A stretch of 64,000 nt of DNA from Paraburkholderia phenazinium (GTDB lineage Bacteria; Pseudomonadota; Gammaproteobacteria; Burkholderiales; Burkholderiaceae): contig NZ_FSRM01000001.1 in NCBI RefSeq assembly GCF_900141745.1, positions 1,984,001-2,048,000 of the forward strand. Direction: 5' to 3'. Position 1 is the stretch's first letter; each line of letters opens with the position of its first letter. Positions 8,754 through 17,721 of this stretch are shown in pieces. The position numbers and the translations under genes are program-made. Under the pieces are notes generated by a model. The model saw only the letters and a list, made by a program, of their open reading frames with translations. It was not told where the DNA came from and ran no database searches.

Positions 8754-10169
8754 GTGACGCCATTCGACGAGATGCTGATCTCAGCTGACGGAGTACGCGC
8801 GCCGTATGCACGGCTCAAGCAATGGCTCGATGCCCAGAATCCCGCGAACCTCGCACAAAAGGCGCAGGACGCCGAGAGCGTGTTCCGCAGGACCGGCATT
8901 ACGTTCGCCGTGTACGGCGAGGAAGAGGCGGCCGAGCGCCTGATTCCTTTCGACATCATTCCACGCATCATCTCCGGGCAGGAGTGGACGCGCCTGTCAC
9001 AAGGCATCGAGCAGCGCGTAATGGCGCTCAACGCATTCCTCGACGATATCTACCATCGTCAGGAGATCGTGCGAGCCGGCAAGATTCCCAAGGAGCTGAT
9101 CTCGCAGAACGAGGCGTTCCTGCCGGAGATGATCGGCTTCCGTCCGCCGGGCAATGTTTATACGCACATCATCGGCGTCGATATCGTACGCACTGCCGAG
9201 AACCAGTTCTACGTGCTCGAGGACAATGCGCGCACCCCCTCTGGCGTGTCCTACATGCTGGAAAACCGCGAGACCATGATGCAGCTCTTCCCCGAGCTGT
9301 TTCAGCAGGTCAAGGTGCAACCGGTGGAGGCGTATCCGCAGTTGCTGCGCCAGTCGCTCGCGGCCGTCTGCCCGCCAGGCGGCAATCACGAGAATCCGAC
9401 AATCGCGGTGCTCACGCCCGGCATTCACAACTCCGCCTACTACGAGCATGCGTTCCTCGCGGATCAGATGGGCGTGCATCTGGTTGAAGGCAGCGATCTG
9501 CAGGTGGTGGACGGTCACGTGGCGATGCGTACGACTGAAGGCTTCCGCGCAATCGACGTGCTGTACCGGCGCCTGGATGACGCCTATCTCGACCCGATGA
9601 CGTTCCGCGGCGATTCGGTGCTCGGCGTGGCCGGCATCATGGATGTCTATCGCGCGGGCAACATCACGATTGCCAACGCGCCGGGTACCGGCATTGCGGA
9701 CGACAAGGCGATCTATTCGTATATGCCCGAGATCGTCGAGTTCTATACGGGCCGCCAGTCGATTCTCGAAAACGTGCCGACGTGGCGCTGTTCCGAGCCG
9801 AGCAGCCTCAAATACGTGCTGGACCATCTCCACGAACTGGTGGTGAAGGAAGTGCATGGCTCGGGCGGCTACGGCATGCTGGTGGGACCGGCGGCATCGA
9901 AGAAGGAGTGCGAGGACTTCGCGGCCAAGCTGCGCGCGCGGCCCAACAACTACATCGCGCAGCCGACGCTCGCGCTCTCCACCACGCCGATCCTGACCGA
10001 GAAGGGACTCGCCCCGCGCCACGTGGATCTGCGGCCGTTCGTGCTGGTGTCGGACCGGATTCGCATCACACCGGGCGGCTTGACGCGCGTGGCGCTGAAA
10101 GAGGGTTCGCTGGTCGTGAATTCGAGCCAGGGCGGCGGCACCAAGGATACGTGGGTGCTGGCCGACTAA
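8754..10169 (+). CDS. Circularly permuted ATP-grasp protein
   Basis: A 471-residue member of the circularly permuted ATP-grasp family (CP_ATPgrasp, formerly DUF404/DUF407). Hallmark segments are VYGEEEAAERLIPFDIIPRI near residue 55, FYVLEDNARTPSGVSYMLENR near 150, DVLYRRLDD near 265, NITIANAPGTGIADDKAIY near 300, KEVHGSGGYGM near 365 and the C-terminal LVVNSSQGGGTKDTWVL. ATP-grasp enzymes join a carboxylate to an amine via an acyl phosphate, so an amide or peptide ligase reaction is expected; substrates are unknown. The start is GTG with CGGAG upstream. It is first in a conserved trio with the alpha-E and transglutaminase genes. Confidence 0.85.
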   Translation: MTPFDEMLISADGVRAPYARLKQWLDAQNPANLAQKAQDAESVFRRTGITFAVYGEEEAAERLIPFDIIPRIISGQEWTRLSQGIEQRVMALNAFLDDIYHRQEIVRAGKIPKELISQNEAFLPEMIGFRPPGNVYTHIIGVDIVRTAENQFYVLEDNARTPSGVSYMLENRETMMQLFPELFQQVKVQPVEAYPQLLRQSLAAVCPPGGNHENPTIAVLTPGIHNSAYYEHAFLADQMGVHLVEGSDLQVVDGHVAMRTTEGFRAIDVLYRRLDDAYLDPMTFRGDSVLGVAGIMDVYRAGNITIANAPGTGIADDKAIYSYMPEIVEFYTGRQSILENVPTWRCSEPSSLKYVLDHLHELVVKEVHGSGGYGMLVGPAASKKECEDFAAKLRARPNNYIAQPTLALSTTPILTEKGLAPRHVDLRPFVLVSDRIRITPGGLTRVALKEGSLVVNSSQGGGTKDTWVLAD

Positions 10170-10262
10170 GGGCCGACCAGGGGCCGCGAGGCCGGCAGGA
10201 AGCACGCAAGGCATCAGGCAGGCAACAGGCAGCAACAAACAGAAACAGGATCGGGACAGCAC

Positions 10263-11204
10263 ATGCTTCTTGGACGCACAGCAAGCGGGCTCTACTGGAT
10301 GCACCGCTATATCGAGCGCGCGGAAAACATCGCGCGGGTGGTCGATGCGGGACTGCGCATGTCGCTCACGCGTAGCACCGACGCGCCGGCCACGTGGTCG
10401 TCGGTGGTGGTCACCTCCGGCACGGAAGCGGGCTTTCGACAGAAGCACGACGTCTGCACGGCCGAGACGGTTTCCGATTACCTGCTGCGCGACATCGACA
10501 ATCCGTCGAGCGTGCTGGCGAGTATCGAAGTGGCGCGTTCGAATGCGCGCATGGTGCGCACGGCGCTCACGCGCGAGACGTGGGAAAGCGTGAACGAAGC
10601 GTGGATGACGATCAGGCGCCTGCTGGCCGCGCCGGTTCCGTCCAGCGAATTGCCGGGCACGCTCGACCGCATCAAACGTCAGGCCGCGCTGATCCGTGGT
10701 TCTTTTCACGGCACCATGCTCAGAAACGAGATTTTCAATTTCGCGCGCATTGGTACTTTCATCGAGCGCGCCGACAACACTGCGCGCATCCTCGACGTCA
10801 AATATCATCTGCTGCTGCCCTCGGTGTCGTACGTCGGCTCGACGCTCGACAACTACCAGTGGGAGTCGATCCTGCGCTCGGTCGACGCGCACCGCTCGTA
10901 CCGCTGGGTCTACGACGTGCAGTACAAGCCGGTCAACATCGCCGACTATCTGATTCTCAACGGCCGCATGCCGCGTTCGCTGAACTTCTGCTACCAGAAC
11001 ATCGTCGAGAACCTGCGATTCCTGGCGCAGGACTACGGTGCGACGCACAGTTGCCATTCGACCGCCGACAGGACTCTCGCCACGCTCAGGGACAACTCGG
11101 TCCAGCGGATTTTCTCGCGTGGCCTGCACGAGTTTCTCACCGGCTTTATCGCGCAGAACAACCGGCTCGGCTTTGAAATTGCCGAGACCTATAACTTCGA
11201 TTGA
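10263..11204 (+). CDS. Alpha-E domain protein (DUF403)
   Basis: A 313-residue, probably all-helical protein of the alpha-E family. It begins LLGRTASGLYWMHRYIERAEN, the family signature, and has a second such signature, FARIGTFIERADNTARILDV, near residue 165, plus DYLILNGRMPRSLNF near 230. Alpha-E proteins nearly always accompany circularly permuted ATP-grasp and transglutaminase genes. Their biochemical role is not established; an accessory or substrate-handling role in peptide-bond chemistry has been proposed. It follows the ATP-grasp gene by 93 bp and precedes the transglutaminase gene by 8 bp, so the three are very likely one operon. Confidence 0.85.
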   Translation: MLLGRTASGLYWMHRYIERAENIARVVDAGLRMSLTRSTDAPATWSSVVVTSGTEAGFRQKHDVCTAETVSDYLLRDIDNPSSVLASIEVARSNARMVRTALTRETWESVNEAWMTIRRLLAAPVPSSELPGTLDRIKRQAALIRGSFHGTMLRNEIFNFARIGTFIERADNTARILDVKYHLLLPSVSYVGSTLDNYQWESILRSVDAHRSYRWVYDVQYKPVNIADYLILNGRMPRSLNFCYQNIVENLRFLAQDYGATHSCHSTADRTLATLRDNSVQRIFSRGLHEFLTGFIAQNNRLGFEIAETYNFD

Positions 11205-11212
11205 GTACGGCC

Positions 11213-12043
11213 ATGCGTATCGCCATTCGCCACACTTCTCACTACCAGTACGACCAACCGGTTCCTTATGCCTTGCAGCGGCTGCGGCTGCGTCCGCAGT
11301 CCGGCCCGGGGCAGAACGTGCTCGACTGGCGCGTGACGGTCGACGGCGTCGAACCGAACGTAAGCTGGACTGACGGTCTGGGCAATCGCGTCGATCTCGT
11401 GCGGCACGAGCGCAACAAGAGCGAGATCGTGATCGTCGCCGAAGGCACGGTCGAGACCCAGGACATGGCCGGCATCTACGGCTTCATCAACGAGATTGCG
11501 CCGCCCTGGATCTTCGAGCGCGAGACTCCGCTCACCCAGGCAGGCGAGCGCGTGCAGGCGCTCGCCGCTACCGTGCGCGCGGGCGACGGGCAACTGGACA
11601 TGTTGCACAAGCTGACCAACGCCATCCACCAGCAGATTGCCTATGTGCCCGGCGCCACCGGGGTCGGCACCGATGCCGAGACGGCGTTGCGCGAAGGACA
11701 CGGGGTTTGCCAGGACCATACGCATGTCTTTATCGCCGCGGCGCGCAGCCTCGGCGTGCCGGCCCGCTATATCTCGGGCTATCTGCTGATGGATGACCTG
11801 GAGCAGCACGGTGCCAGTCACGCGTGGGCCGAAGCGCATGTGGACGGTCTGGGATGGGTGGGGTTCGACGCGGCTAACGACAAATGCCCGGACGACCGCT
11901 ACGTACGTATCGCGACCGGCCTCGATTACCGCGATGCGATGCCGGTGTCGGGCGTGCGGACGGGGCAGGGGGCGGAGTCGCTAACCGTCACGGTCACGGT
12001 ATTGCCGGCGTCGGGCCAGAGTCAAAGTCAGAGTCAGGGCTAA
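11213..12043 (+). CDS. Transglutaminase-like cysteine peptidase-fold protein
   Basis: A 276-residue protein. The N-terminal part (about 1-100) is the beta-rich domain typical of this subfamily, starting RIAIRHTSHYQYDQPV. The C-terminal part is a transglutaminase-like core with the triad Cys in GHGVCQDHTHVFI near residue 165, His in SHAWAEAHVDGLGWVGFD near 203 and Asp a little downstream. Such domains cleave or transfer amide bonds. It is the third member of the ATP-grasp / alpha-E / transglutaminase set. I chose the ATG at 11213; an in-frame TTG at 11201 would overlap the preceding stop. The tail is rich in Ser and Gln. Confidence 0.85.
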   Translation: MRIAIRHTSHYQYDQPVPYALQRLRLRPQSGPGQNVLDWRVTVDGVEPNVSWTDGLGNRVDLVRHERNKSEIVIVAEGTVETQDMAGIYGFINEIAPPWIFERETPLTQAGERVQALAATVRAGDGQLDMLHKLTNAIHQQIAYVPGATGVGTDAETALREGHGVCQDHTHVFIAAARSLGVPARYISGYLLMDDLEQHGASHAWAEAHVDGLGWVGFDAANDKCPDDRYVRIATGLDYRDAMPVSGVRTGQGAESLTVTVTVLPASGQSQSQSQG

Positions 12044-12195
12044 GCGCATCAACGCGGGCCGCGTCTGGGCGGCCCCGTCAAGCCGACCTCATCAACACCG
12101 AACGAAGCAAAGATCGGCAATTCCCCGTACGCTTACGCCTGACGATTTCACACTGAGCCGTCATGCACCCGCCTACTGCATAGGGGAAGAGTGTC

Positions 12196-13653
12196 GTGAA
12201 AGATCCGCTCGTTATCGGTTTCGCGCTGCTGGCGGTGGACATTGCGCTCTGGCGCGCCGGCTTGCCGCGTCAGGGCACGCTGCGTCTCGTCTTACGCCTC
12301 GTGATCTTCGCCTTCTACAGTGCCGTGCTGTTCGGCTACGGCATGAATCCGCTATCGCCTGCACCGTGGCCGGAGTCGTGGCTGCGTCATCTGGGCGCGC
12401 AGATTCTGGAGGTGCTCTGGTGGCTCAATGGCGCGCGCCTGCTCACGCAGTCGCTCGACGCGGTGTTCGTCTCGCGTAGCTGGCACAAGGAGCGGCTCTT
12501 CCAGGACGTACTGGGCGCGCTGGTGTTTCTCGCCGCCGCGGTCGCTTCACTCGCCTTTGTGCTGAACATTCCCGTGCGCGGCCTCGCGGCCACCTCGGGC
12601 GCGCTCGCGATCGTGGTAGGTCTCGCCATTCAGAGCACCTTGAGCGACGTGTTCGCCGGCATCGTGCTCAATACGACCGAGCCCTACCACATCGGCAACT
12701 GGGTGAGCGTCGACGGCGTGGAAGGCCAGGTCATGGAAATGAACTGGCGCGCCACGCACCTGCTGACGTCGCAAGGCAACATCGTGATCGTGCCGAACAG
12801 CGTGGCCGCCAAAGCCAAGATCGTCAACAACAGCCGGCCTTCGACGCTGCATGGCGTATCGATTACGCTGGAAATCTCTCCACAGGAGCGCCCTGCGCGG
12901 GTGCTCGGCGCGCTGGAGCAGGCTCTCGTGGGCATCGGCACGGTGCTGAAAACGCCTGCGCCGTACGCGCTGGTCAAGTCGGCCTCGGTCGATTCGATTC
13001 GCTATGAAGTGACGGCATACGTCGACGACATGGCGAAAAAATCGGCTGTCACAAACGAACTCTACGATCTTTGCTACCGGCATCTCGATGCAGCCGGCAT
13101 CGAACTGCGGCCATTGGGCGTTCCTGCACCGCCGCAATCGGGTGTCGACCGGTTGCAGCGTCTGCTTGGACGCGTCGAACTGTTTCGCACGCTGCAGGTC
13201 GATGAACTGGCGGGGCTGTCGAGCAAGATGTCGCGTCACGAGTACCAGGCCGGCGAGTTGGTGGTCGGATCGGACGCGGTGACCGATTATCTGATGATTG
13301 TCGAATCGGGCGTCGTGTCGGTGGAAGTGACCACGCCTTCGGGCGTCGTCGAGCCGGTCCGTCTCGGCCCGGGCGACGCCGTCGGAGAAGCCGGCGTGCT
13401 GGCAGGACTGCCGGTGCGCGCCAAACTCATCGCCTTGACGCACACTGTGATCTACCGTCTGAACAAAACGGATCTCACGCCCGTGTTGAAGCGCCGCCCT
13501 GATATCGGGCAACAGATGTGTCAAGTGCTGTCACAGCGGGAAGACAAACTGCTTCAACTCGGCAGCCCGCCCGAGGCTCAGGTGGTGACCGAGCGTTCGC
13601 TATTCGACTGGTTGCGCGACGGCATGCGCAAGTTGCATGATCTGACGGTCTAG
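12196..13653 (+). CDS. MscS-type channel with C-terminal cyclic-nucleotide-binding domain
   Basis: A 485-residue protein. Hydrophobic helices occupy about residues 1-150; the MscS pore helix and beta domain follow, with GALAIVVGLAIQSTLSDVFAGIVL, then GNWVSVDGVEGQVMEMNWRATHLLT and IVIVPNSVAAKAKIVN. After about residue 310 comes a cNMP-binding domain: FRTLQVDELAGLSSKM, YLMIVESGVVSVEV and a phosphate-binding cassette GPGDAVGEAGVLAGLPVRAKL that keeps the Glu and Arg expected for nucleotide contact. This matches bacterial cyclic-nucleotide-gated (bCNG) members of the MscS superfamily, which often respond weakly or not at all to tension. The GTG start has GGGGAAGAG upstream. It lies 152 bp after the transglutaminase gene, so linkage to that operon is possible. 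Confidence 0.85.
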   Translation: MKDPLVIGFALLAVDIALWRAGLPRQGTLRLVLRLVIFAFYSAVLFGYGMNPLSPAPWPESWLRHLGAQILEVLWWLNGARLLTQSLDAVFVSRSWHKERLFQDVLGALVFLAAAVASLAFVLNIPVRGLAATSGALAIVVGLAIQSTLSDVFAGIVLNTTEPYHIGNWVSVDGVEGQVMEMNWRATHLLTSQGNIVIVPNSVAAKAKIVNNSRPSTLHGVSITLEISPQERPARVLGALEQALVGIGTVLKTPAPYALVKSASVDSIRYEVTAYVDDMAKKSAVTNELYDLCYRHLDAAGIELRPLGVPAPPQSGVDRLQRLLGRVELFRTLQVDELAGLSSKMSRHEYQAGELVVGSDAVTDYLMIVESGVVSVEVTTPSGVVEPVRLGPGDAVGEAGVLAGLPVRAKLIALTHTVIYRLNKTDLTPVLKRRPDIGQQMCQVLSQREDKLLQLGSPPEAQVVTERSLFDWLRDGMRKLHDLTV

Positions 13654-13811
13654 GAACCCCGCAAGTACTCTGAAGGTAGCAAGGTGTGAAGTTCCCGGGG
13701 CGGGCGGCTTTGCTGTCGGCCCTTCCTTACCATCCACTAACAGGGCCGCCCACATCAGGCGCGCGGGTTGATTCGCACGGCTCGATCGACGCGGTCGTCA
13801 AGGAGTAGCTT

Positions 13812-15533
13812 ATGGCCCGCCACACCATCGCCGACTATCTGGCGAAAACGCTCGCAGCCGCGGGCGTCGAGCGCATCTGGGGCGTGACTGGCGACAGTCT
13901 CAACGGACTGGCGTACAGCCTCGACCAGCTCGGCTCGATCCGCTGGATGCATACGCGTCACGAAGAAGTCGCTGCATTCGCAGCTGGCGCAGACGCCGCC
14001 TCGACCGGCAAGCTCGCCGTCTGTGCCGGTAGCTGCGGCCCCGGCAATCTGCATCTGATCAACGGGCTGTTCGATTGCCACCGCAATCATCAGCCGGTGC
14101 TGGCGATCGCCGCACATATTCCGTCGACGGAAATCGGCCTCGGCTACTTTCAGGAAACCCATCCGCAGGACCTGTTCAAGGAGTGCAGCCACTTCGTCGA
14201 ACTGGTCTCCAACGCGTCGCAGTTTCCGCGCGTGCTGGAGCGCGCGATGCGCACCGCCATCGAGGAACGCGGCGTGGCCGTGATCGTGTTGCCCGGCGAT
14301 ATCGCGCTGAGCGAAGGGCCCGCCGAAACGCCGCGCTGGAGTACCAGCGAACCCTCCACCATCGTGCCCGCGCAAGCCGATCTCGAGCGGCTTGCGGGTA
14401 TGCTCAACGGATGCGAAGCCGTGACGATCATGTGCGGCAGCGGCGTGGCGGGAGCGCATGACGAAGTGGTTGCGCTGGCCGACACGCTCGGCGCCCCGAT
14501 TGTCCACGCGCTGCGCGGCAAGCCTTTTATCGAATACGACAATCCGTACGACGTCGGCATGACCGGCCTGATCGGCTTCAGCTCCGGCTATCACGCGATG
14601 ATGTCGTGCGACACGCTGCTTCTGCTGGGCTGCGATTTCCCTTATCGGCCGTTCTATCCGCCCGAGGCCAAGGTCGTGCAGATCGACCACAAGGGTTCAC
14701 AACTGGGCAAGCGTGCGCCGCTCGCGCTCGGACTCGTGGGTACGGTCAAGGAAACGGTGAGCGCGCTCTTGCCGAAGCTGCAGCGCAAGACGGACCGCAA
14801 GTTTATCGACAACGCCCGCAAGCACTATGTGTCAGCCCGCAAGGGGCTCGACGAACTGGCCACGCCGGCAGGTCCGGGCCGGCCGATTCATCCGCAGTAT
14901 CTGGCCAGAATGATCGACCAGGTGGCGAGCGAGGATGCGATCTTCACCGCGGACGTCGGTACGCCGACGCTATGGGCAGCGCGCTATCTGACGATGAACG
15001 GCAAGCGGCAACTGCATGGCTCGTTCAATCATGGATCGATGGCCAACGCCATGCCGCAGGCGCTCGGTGCGCAGGCGGGCCATCCGCAGCGCCAGGTGGT
15101 GTCGCTGTCGGGCGATGGCGGTCTGTCGATGCTGCTCGGCGATCTGCTCACCGCTCGCCAGCTCGACCTGCCGATCAAGGTGGTGGTGTTCAACAACAGC
15201 CTGCTGGGCTTCGTTTCGATGGAGTTGAAGGCGGGCGGCTACCTCGATACCAATGTCGATCTCAGCAAGACCGACTTCGCTGCGATCGCTCAGGGCGCGG
15301 GCATTTTCAGCATTCGGGTGGAAGAGTCGGAAGGCGTCGAGGCGGCCTTGCAAAAGGCGTTTGCGCATCCGGGACCGGCACTCGTCGACGTCGTCACGTC
15401 CAAACATGAGCTTGCCATGCCGCCCACCATCGAGCTGTCGCAGGCGAAGGGCTTCAGTCTGTATATGCTGCGCGCGATTCTGAGCGGACGTGGTGACGAG
15501 ATCGTCGAACTGGCAAAAACCAACTTGCGTTGA
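13812..15533 (+). CDS. poxB: Pyruvate dehydrogenase (quinone) / pyruvate oxidase
   Basis: 573 residues, matching E. coli PoxB (572) across its length. It decarboxylates pyruvate to acetate and CO2 using thiamine diphosphate and FAD and passes electrons to ubiquinone at the inner membrane. Visible are the N-terminal [16 protein letters not shown] and the activating Glu in [13 protein letters not shown], the FAD region around [16 protein letters not shown], the ThDP motif [12 protein letters not shown] followed by FNN, and the C-terminal [19 protein letters not shown] that corresponds to the lipid-binding tail. AAGGAG precedes the ATG. It stands alone; in E. coli the gene is stationary-phase induced, which the sequence here does not show. 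Confidence 0.93.
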   Translation: MARHTIADYLAKTLAAAGVERIWGVTGDSLNGLAYSLDQLGSIRWMHTRHEEVAAFAAGADAASTGKLAVCAGSCGPGNLHLINGLFDCHRNHQPVLAIAAHIPSTEIGLGYFQETHPQDLFKECSHFVELVSNASQFPRVLERAMRTAIEERGVAVIVLPGDIALSEGPAETPRWSTSEPSTIVPAQADLERLAGMLNGCEAVTIMCGSGVAGAHDEVVALADTLGAPIVHALRGKPFIEYDNPYDVGMTGLIGFSSGYHAMMSCDTLLLLGCDFPYRPFYPPEAKVVQIDHKGSQLGKRAPLALGLVGTVKETVSALLPKLQRKTDRKFIDNARKHYVSARKGLDELATPAGPGRPIHPQYLARMIDQVASEDAIFTADVGTPTLWAARYLTMNGKRQLHGSFNHGSMANAMPQALGAQAGHPQRQVVSLSGDGGLSMLLGDLLTARQLDLPIKVVVFNNSLLGFVSMELKAGGYLDTNVDLSKTDFAAIAQGAGIFSIRVEESEGVEAALQKAFAHPGPALVDVVTSKHELAMPPTIELSQAKGFSLYMLRAILSGRGDEIVELAKTNLR

Positions 15534-15710
15534 TACGACGGGCGGGTGGTAGTACATCCGGGCATTAATCCAGACGAAAGCGGACACCGGGTTGTCATGC
15601 TGGGAGTACAGCCTATACTGAACTTGCTGGCGCCTGACAAACCGGCGCAAGAACCGTAGCCGTTATCACGCTTTCCCTGCTTTCCGCGTTTTCCACCGTT
15701 GCCAATGCCA

Positions 15711-15738
15711 CCGGCGCCGCCTTGAACGGCGGCGCCGG
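15711..15738 (+). other. 11-bp perfect GC hairpin in the leader of the hydrolase gene
   Basis: CCGGCGCCGCC (15711-15721) and GGCGGCGCCGG (15728-15738) pair perfectly around TTGAAC. The hairpin ends 29 bp before the ATG at 15768, upstream of the ribosome-binding site ACAGGAGT. It could terminate poxB read-through or shape the leader; no T-tract follows. Confidence 0.5.
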
Positions 15739-15767
15739 CCATCACCTCGCACACAGGAGTACGTTCC

Positions 15768-16589
15768 ATGAATTACGTTACTACCAAGGATGGCGCAAAG
15801 ATTTTCTACAAGGACTGGGGCACGGGGCAACCTGTCGTGTTCTCGCACGGCTGGCCGCTCAACGCGGATGCGTGGGACGTGCAGATGCTGTTTCTGCAGC
15901 AAAAGGGCTACCGCGTGATTGCCCACGATCGCCGCGGCCACGGCCGTTCGAGCCAGACTGGCACCGGTAACGATATGGACACCTATGCGGACGATCTGGC
16001 CGCTGTGATCGACGAACTCGATCTGAAGGATGCCGTGCTTGTCGGCCACTCCACCGGTGGCGGAGAGATCTCGCACTATGTAGGCCGTCATGGCACGAAG
16101 CGTGTCAAGAAAATGGTCCTGATCAGCGCGGTCCCGCCGCTCATGCTCAAGACCGCAGCCAATCCGATCGGCCTGCCGAAGGAAGTCTTCGACGGTATCC
16201 GCGCGAGCACCGCCAGCAATCGCTCGCAGTTTTTCAAGGATCTGGCGATGCCTTTCTACGGCTATAACCGGCCGAATGCAAAGGTCTTGCAAGGCGTGAT
16301 CGACGAATTCTGGCGCGAGGGGATGCTCGGTTCGGTGCTCGGCGAGTACGAGTGCATCAAGCAGTTCTCGGAAGTCGACTACACCGCCGATCTCCAGAAG
16401 ATCGATGTGCCGACGCTGATCCTGCAAGGCGACGACGACCAGATCGTGCCGATCGATGCTTCGGGCCGCAAGTCCGTCGAGATCATCAGGAATGCCACGC
16501 TCAAGGTGTATCCGGGCGCATCGCATGGCATGTGCACGACCGAAGCCGACAAGGTGAACGCCGATCTGCTTGCGTTCCTCCAGTCGTAA
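15768..16589 (+). CDS. Alpha/beta hydrolase, non-haem chloroperoxidase type
   Basis: A 273-residue alpha/beta hydrolase. The oxyanion segment is [14 protein letters not shown], the nucleophile Ser lies in [19 protein letters not shown] near residue 90, Asp in [13 protein letters not shown] near 222 and His in [11 protein letters not shown] near 251. This is the pattern of cofactor-free haloperoxidases (perhydrolases), which are esterases that also make peracids. The physiological substrate is unknown. A good ribosome-binding site, CAGGAG, sits upstream of the ATG. It follows poxB by 234 bp; since PoxB makes acetate and perhydrolases can act on acetate and H2O2, a link is conceivable but speculative. 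Confidence 0.85.
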   Translation: MNYVTTKDGAKIFYKDWGTGQPVVFSHGWPLNADAWDVQMLFLQQKGYRVIAHDRRGHGRSSQTGTGNDMDTYADDLAAVIDELDLKDAVLVGHSTGGGEISHYVGRHGTKRVKKMVLISAVPPLMLKTAANPIGLPKEVFDGIRASTASNRSQFFKDLAMPFYGYNRPNAKVLQGVIDEFWREGMLGSVLGEYECIKQFSEVDYTADLQKIDVPTLILQGDDDQIVPIDASGRKSVEIIRNATLKVYPGASHGMCTTEADKVNADLLAFLQS

Positions 16590-16663
16590 ACCGACATAAG
16601 CAAGTTCAACGCAGCATCGACCGTGCTGTGCCGTATTGTCCGCATTAGCGTCAAATGATCGGC

Positions 16664-16681
16664 GGCCGGAGGAGTCCGGCC
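16664..16681. terminator. Short inverted repeat after the chloroperoxidase-like gene
   Basis: GGCCGGA and TCCGGCC pair perfectly around GGAG, followed by CATTTCCCC on the plus strand. It is 75 bp after the stop codon and 35 bp before the next start. Terminator function is plausible but weakly supported. Confidence 0.35.
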
Positions 16682-16715
16682 CATTTCCCCTTGGTTAACT
16701 GAGAGGCATACCGAC

Positions 16716-17144
16716 ATGGAACAAGTTACCCCGTGGAGCCAGGTCGTCTCGCTTCTATCGCATGGCATCAATGATGAAATGTTCGCGGCGCAGCCCTGGC
16801 ACGCAGGCAGCGGGTCACACCCGGCCAACGGTGTGGGCAAACCGCGCGGCGCGCAGCAGGGTGTACCGGCCGCCGACTGCGATAGCAAGATTACGTCGAT
16901 CGAGCGTCAGGACGAGGGCCTCGCGCTGGTGTCCTGGTGCGATCCAACAATGTGCCATTACATCGATCAGGTCTGGAATCAGGTCGTGGCCCGCAGCTCC
17001 GGTTATTGCGCGTTGACAGGGCAACGGATCGAGCGGGGCGACACGGTCTTCAAGCCTCGCGCGCGCGGGCGCAACCGCCCGGCCAACTGCAACGAAATGG
17101 TGCTTGCCGCAGCACTCGCGCAGGACGACGACACGCCGGCCTGA
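16716..17144 (+). CDS. DUF3331 family protein
   Basis: A 142-residue protein resembling the Burkholderiaceae-restricted DUF3331 family. The conserved core is SWCDPTMCHYIDQVWNQVVA near residue 74, then SGYCALTGQRIERGDTVFKP near 95, with paired cysteines that could form a small zinc-binding unit (inference). The N-terminal half is poorly conserved and low in structure-forming residues. No signal peptide or membrane segment is visible. Function is unknown. It lies 69 bp upstream of the PRC-barrel gene. Confidence 0.75.
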   Translation: MEQVTPWSQVVSLLSHGINDEMFAAQPWHAGSGSHPANGVGKPRGAQQGVPAADCDSKITSIERQDEGLALVSWCDPTMCHYIDQVWNQVVARSSGYCALTGQRIERGDTVFKPRARGRNRPANCNEMVLAAALAQDDDTPA

Positions 17145-17213
17145 CAAGGTGTGCCCTTTGGTTGTGTCCTCCAGTTGTGATGCTGTGACGTCCTTTTTCT
17201 ATCAGGAAGAACG

Positions 17214-17660
17214 ATGATGAAAAAATCGAAACTCGCGATGGCTCTCCTGCTTACTTCCACGCTGAGCGTGGCATGCCTTCAGGCGCATGCCCAGGTGGCG
17301 GGCTCACAAACGGTCGGCATCAGCGTATCGGAGTCGGAGTTGATCGTACGCGGATGGAGCGTGAAGAAGGCGATTCTCGGCAAGCCGGTAGTCAACGACA
17401 ACGGCGAGCAGATCGGTGTGGTGCACGACATCATCATTGCGCCGGACAAGTCGGCCTCGTTCGCGATTATCGCGGCGCATCAGTTTGCCGGCGTCTCTCA
17501 ACACGATGTGGCGATTCCGATCGACCAGCTCGACTTCGTGGAGGGCAAGCTGACGCTGGCGGGCGGCACGCGTGAAGCGATCAAGGCGATGCCTGCGTTC
17601 CAGTACGCGCACGTCGCTTCGATGCCGGTGACACGTTCCGAGTATTCGGAGCATCACTGA
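17214..17660 (+). CDS. Exported PRC-barrel domain protein
   Basis: A 148-residue protein with an N-terminal signal peptide (basic MMKKSK, hydrophobic LAMALLLTSTLSVACL, cleavage likely after AHA near residue 27). The mature part carries a PRC-barrel-like domain: VKKAILGKPVVNDNGEQIGVVHDIIIAPDK, then SFAIIAAHQFAGVSQHDVAIPIDQLDF. PRC barrels mediate protein-protein or RNA contacts; exported versions are common in Proteobacteria and of unclear role. AGGAAG precedes the start; the second ATG three bases on is equally possible. It is convergent with the efflux operon. Confidence 0.8.
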   Translation: MMKKSKLAMALLLTSTLSVACLQAHAQVAGSQTVGISVSESELIVRGWSVKKAILGKPVVNDNGEQIGVVHDIIIAPDKSASFAIIAAHQFAGVSQHDVAIPIDQLDFVEGKLTLAGGTREAIKAMPAFQYAHVASMPVTRSEYSEHH

Positions 17661-17721
17661 GGCGGTGTATCGGTGAGGGGTGGACGGCCCGGATGCTTCA
17701 GGCAGCCCGCGTGATCCAAGC

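Noticed and set aside
8997..11129. Long open frame on the minus strand opposite the ATP-grasp and alpha-E genes
   Set aside because: It spans two real genes and their gap on the other strand, has no ribosome-binding site support and an Arg/His-rich composition typical of antisense frames.
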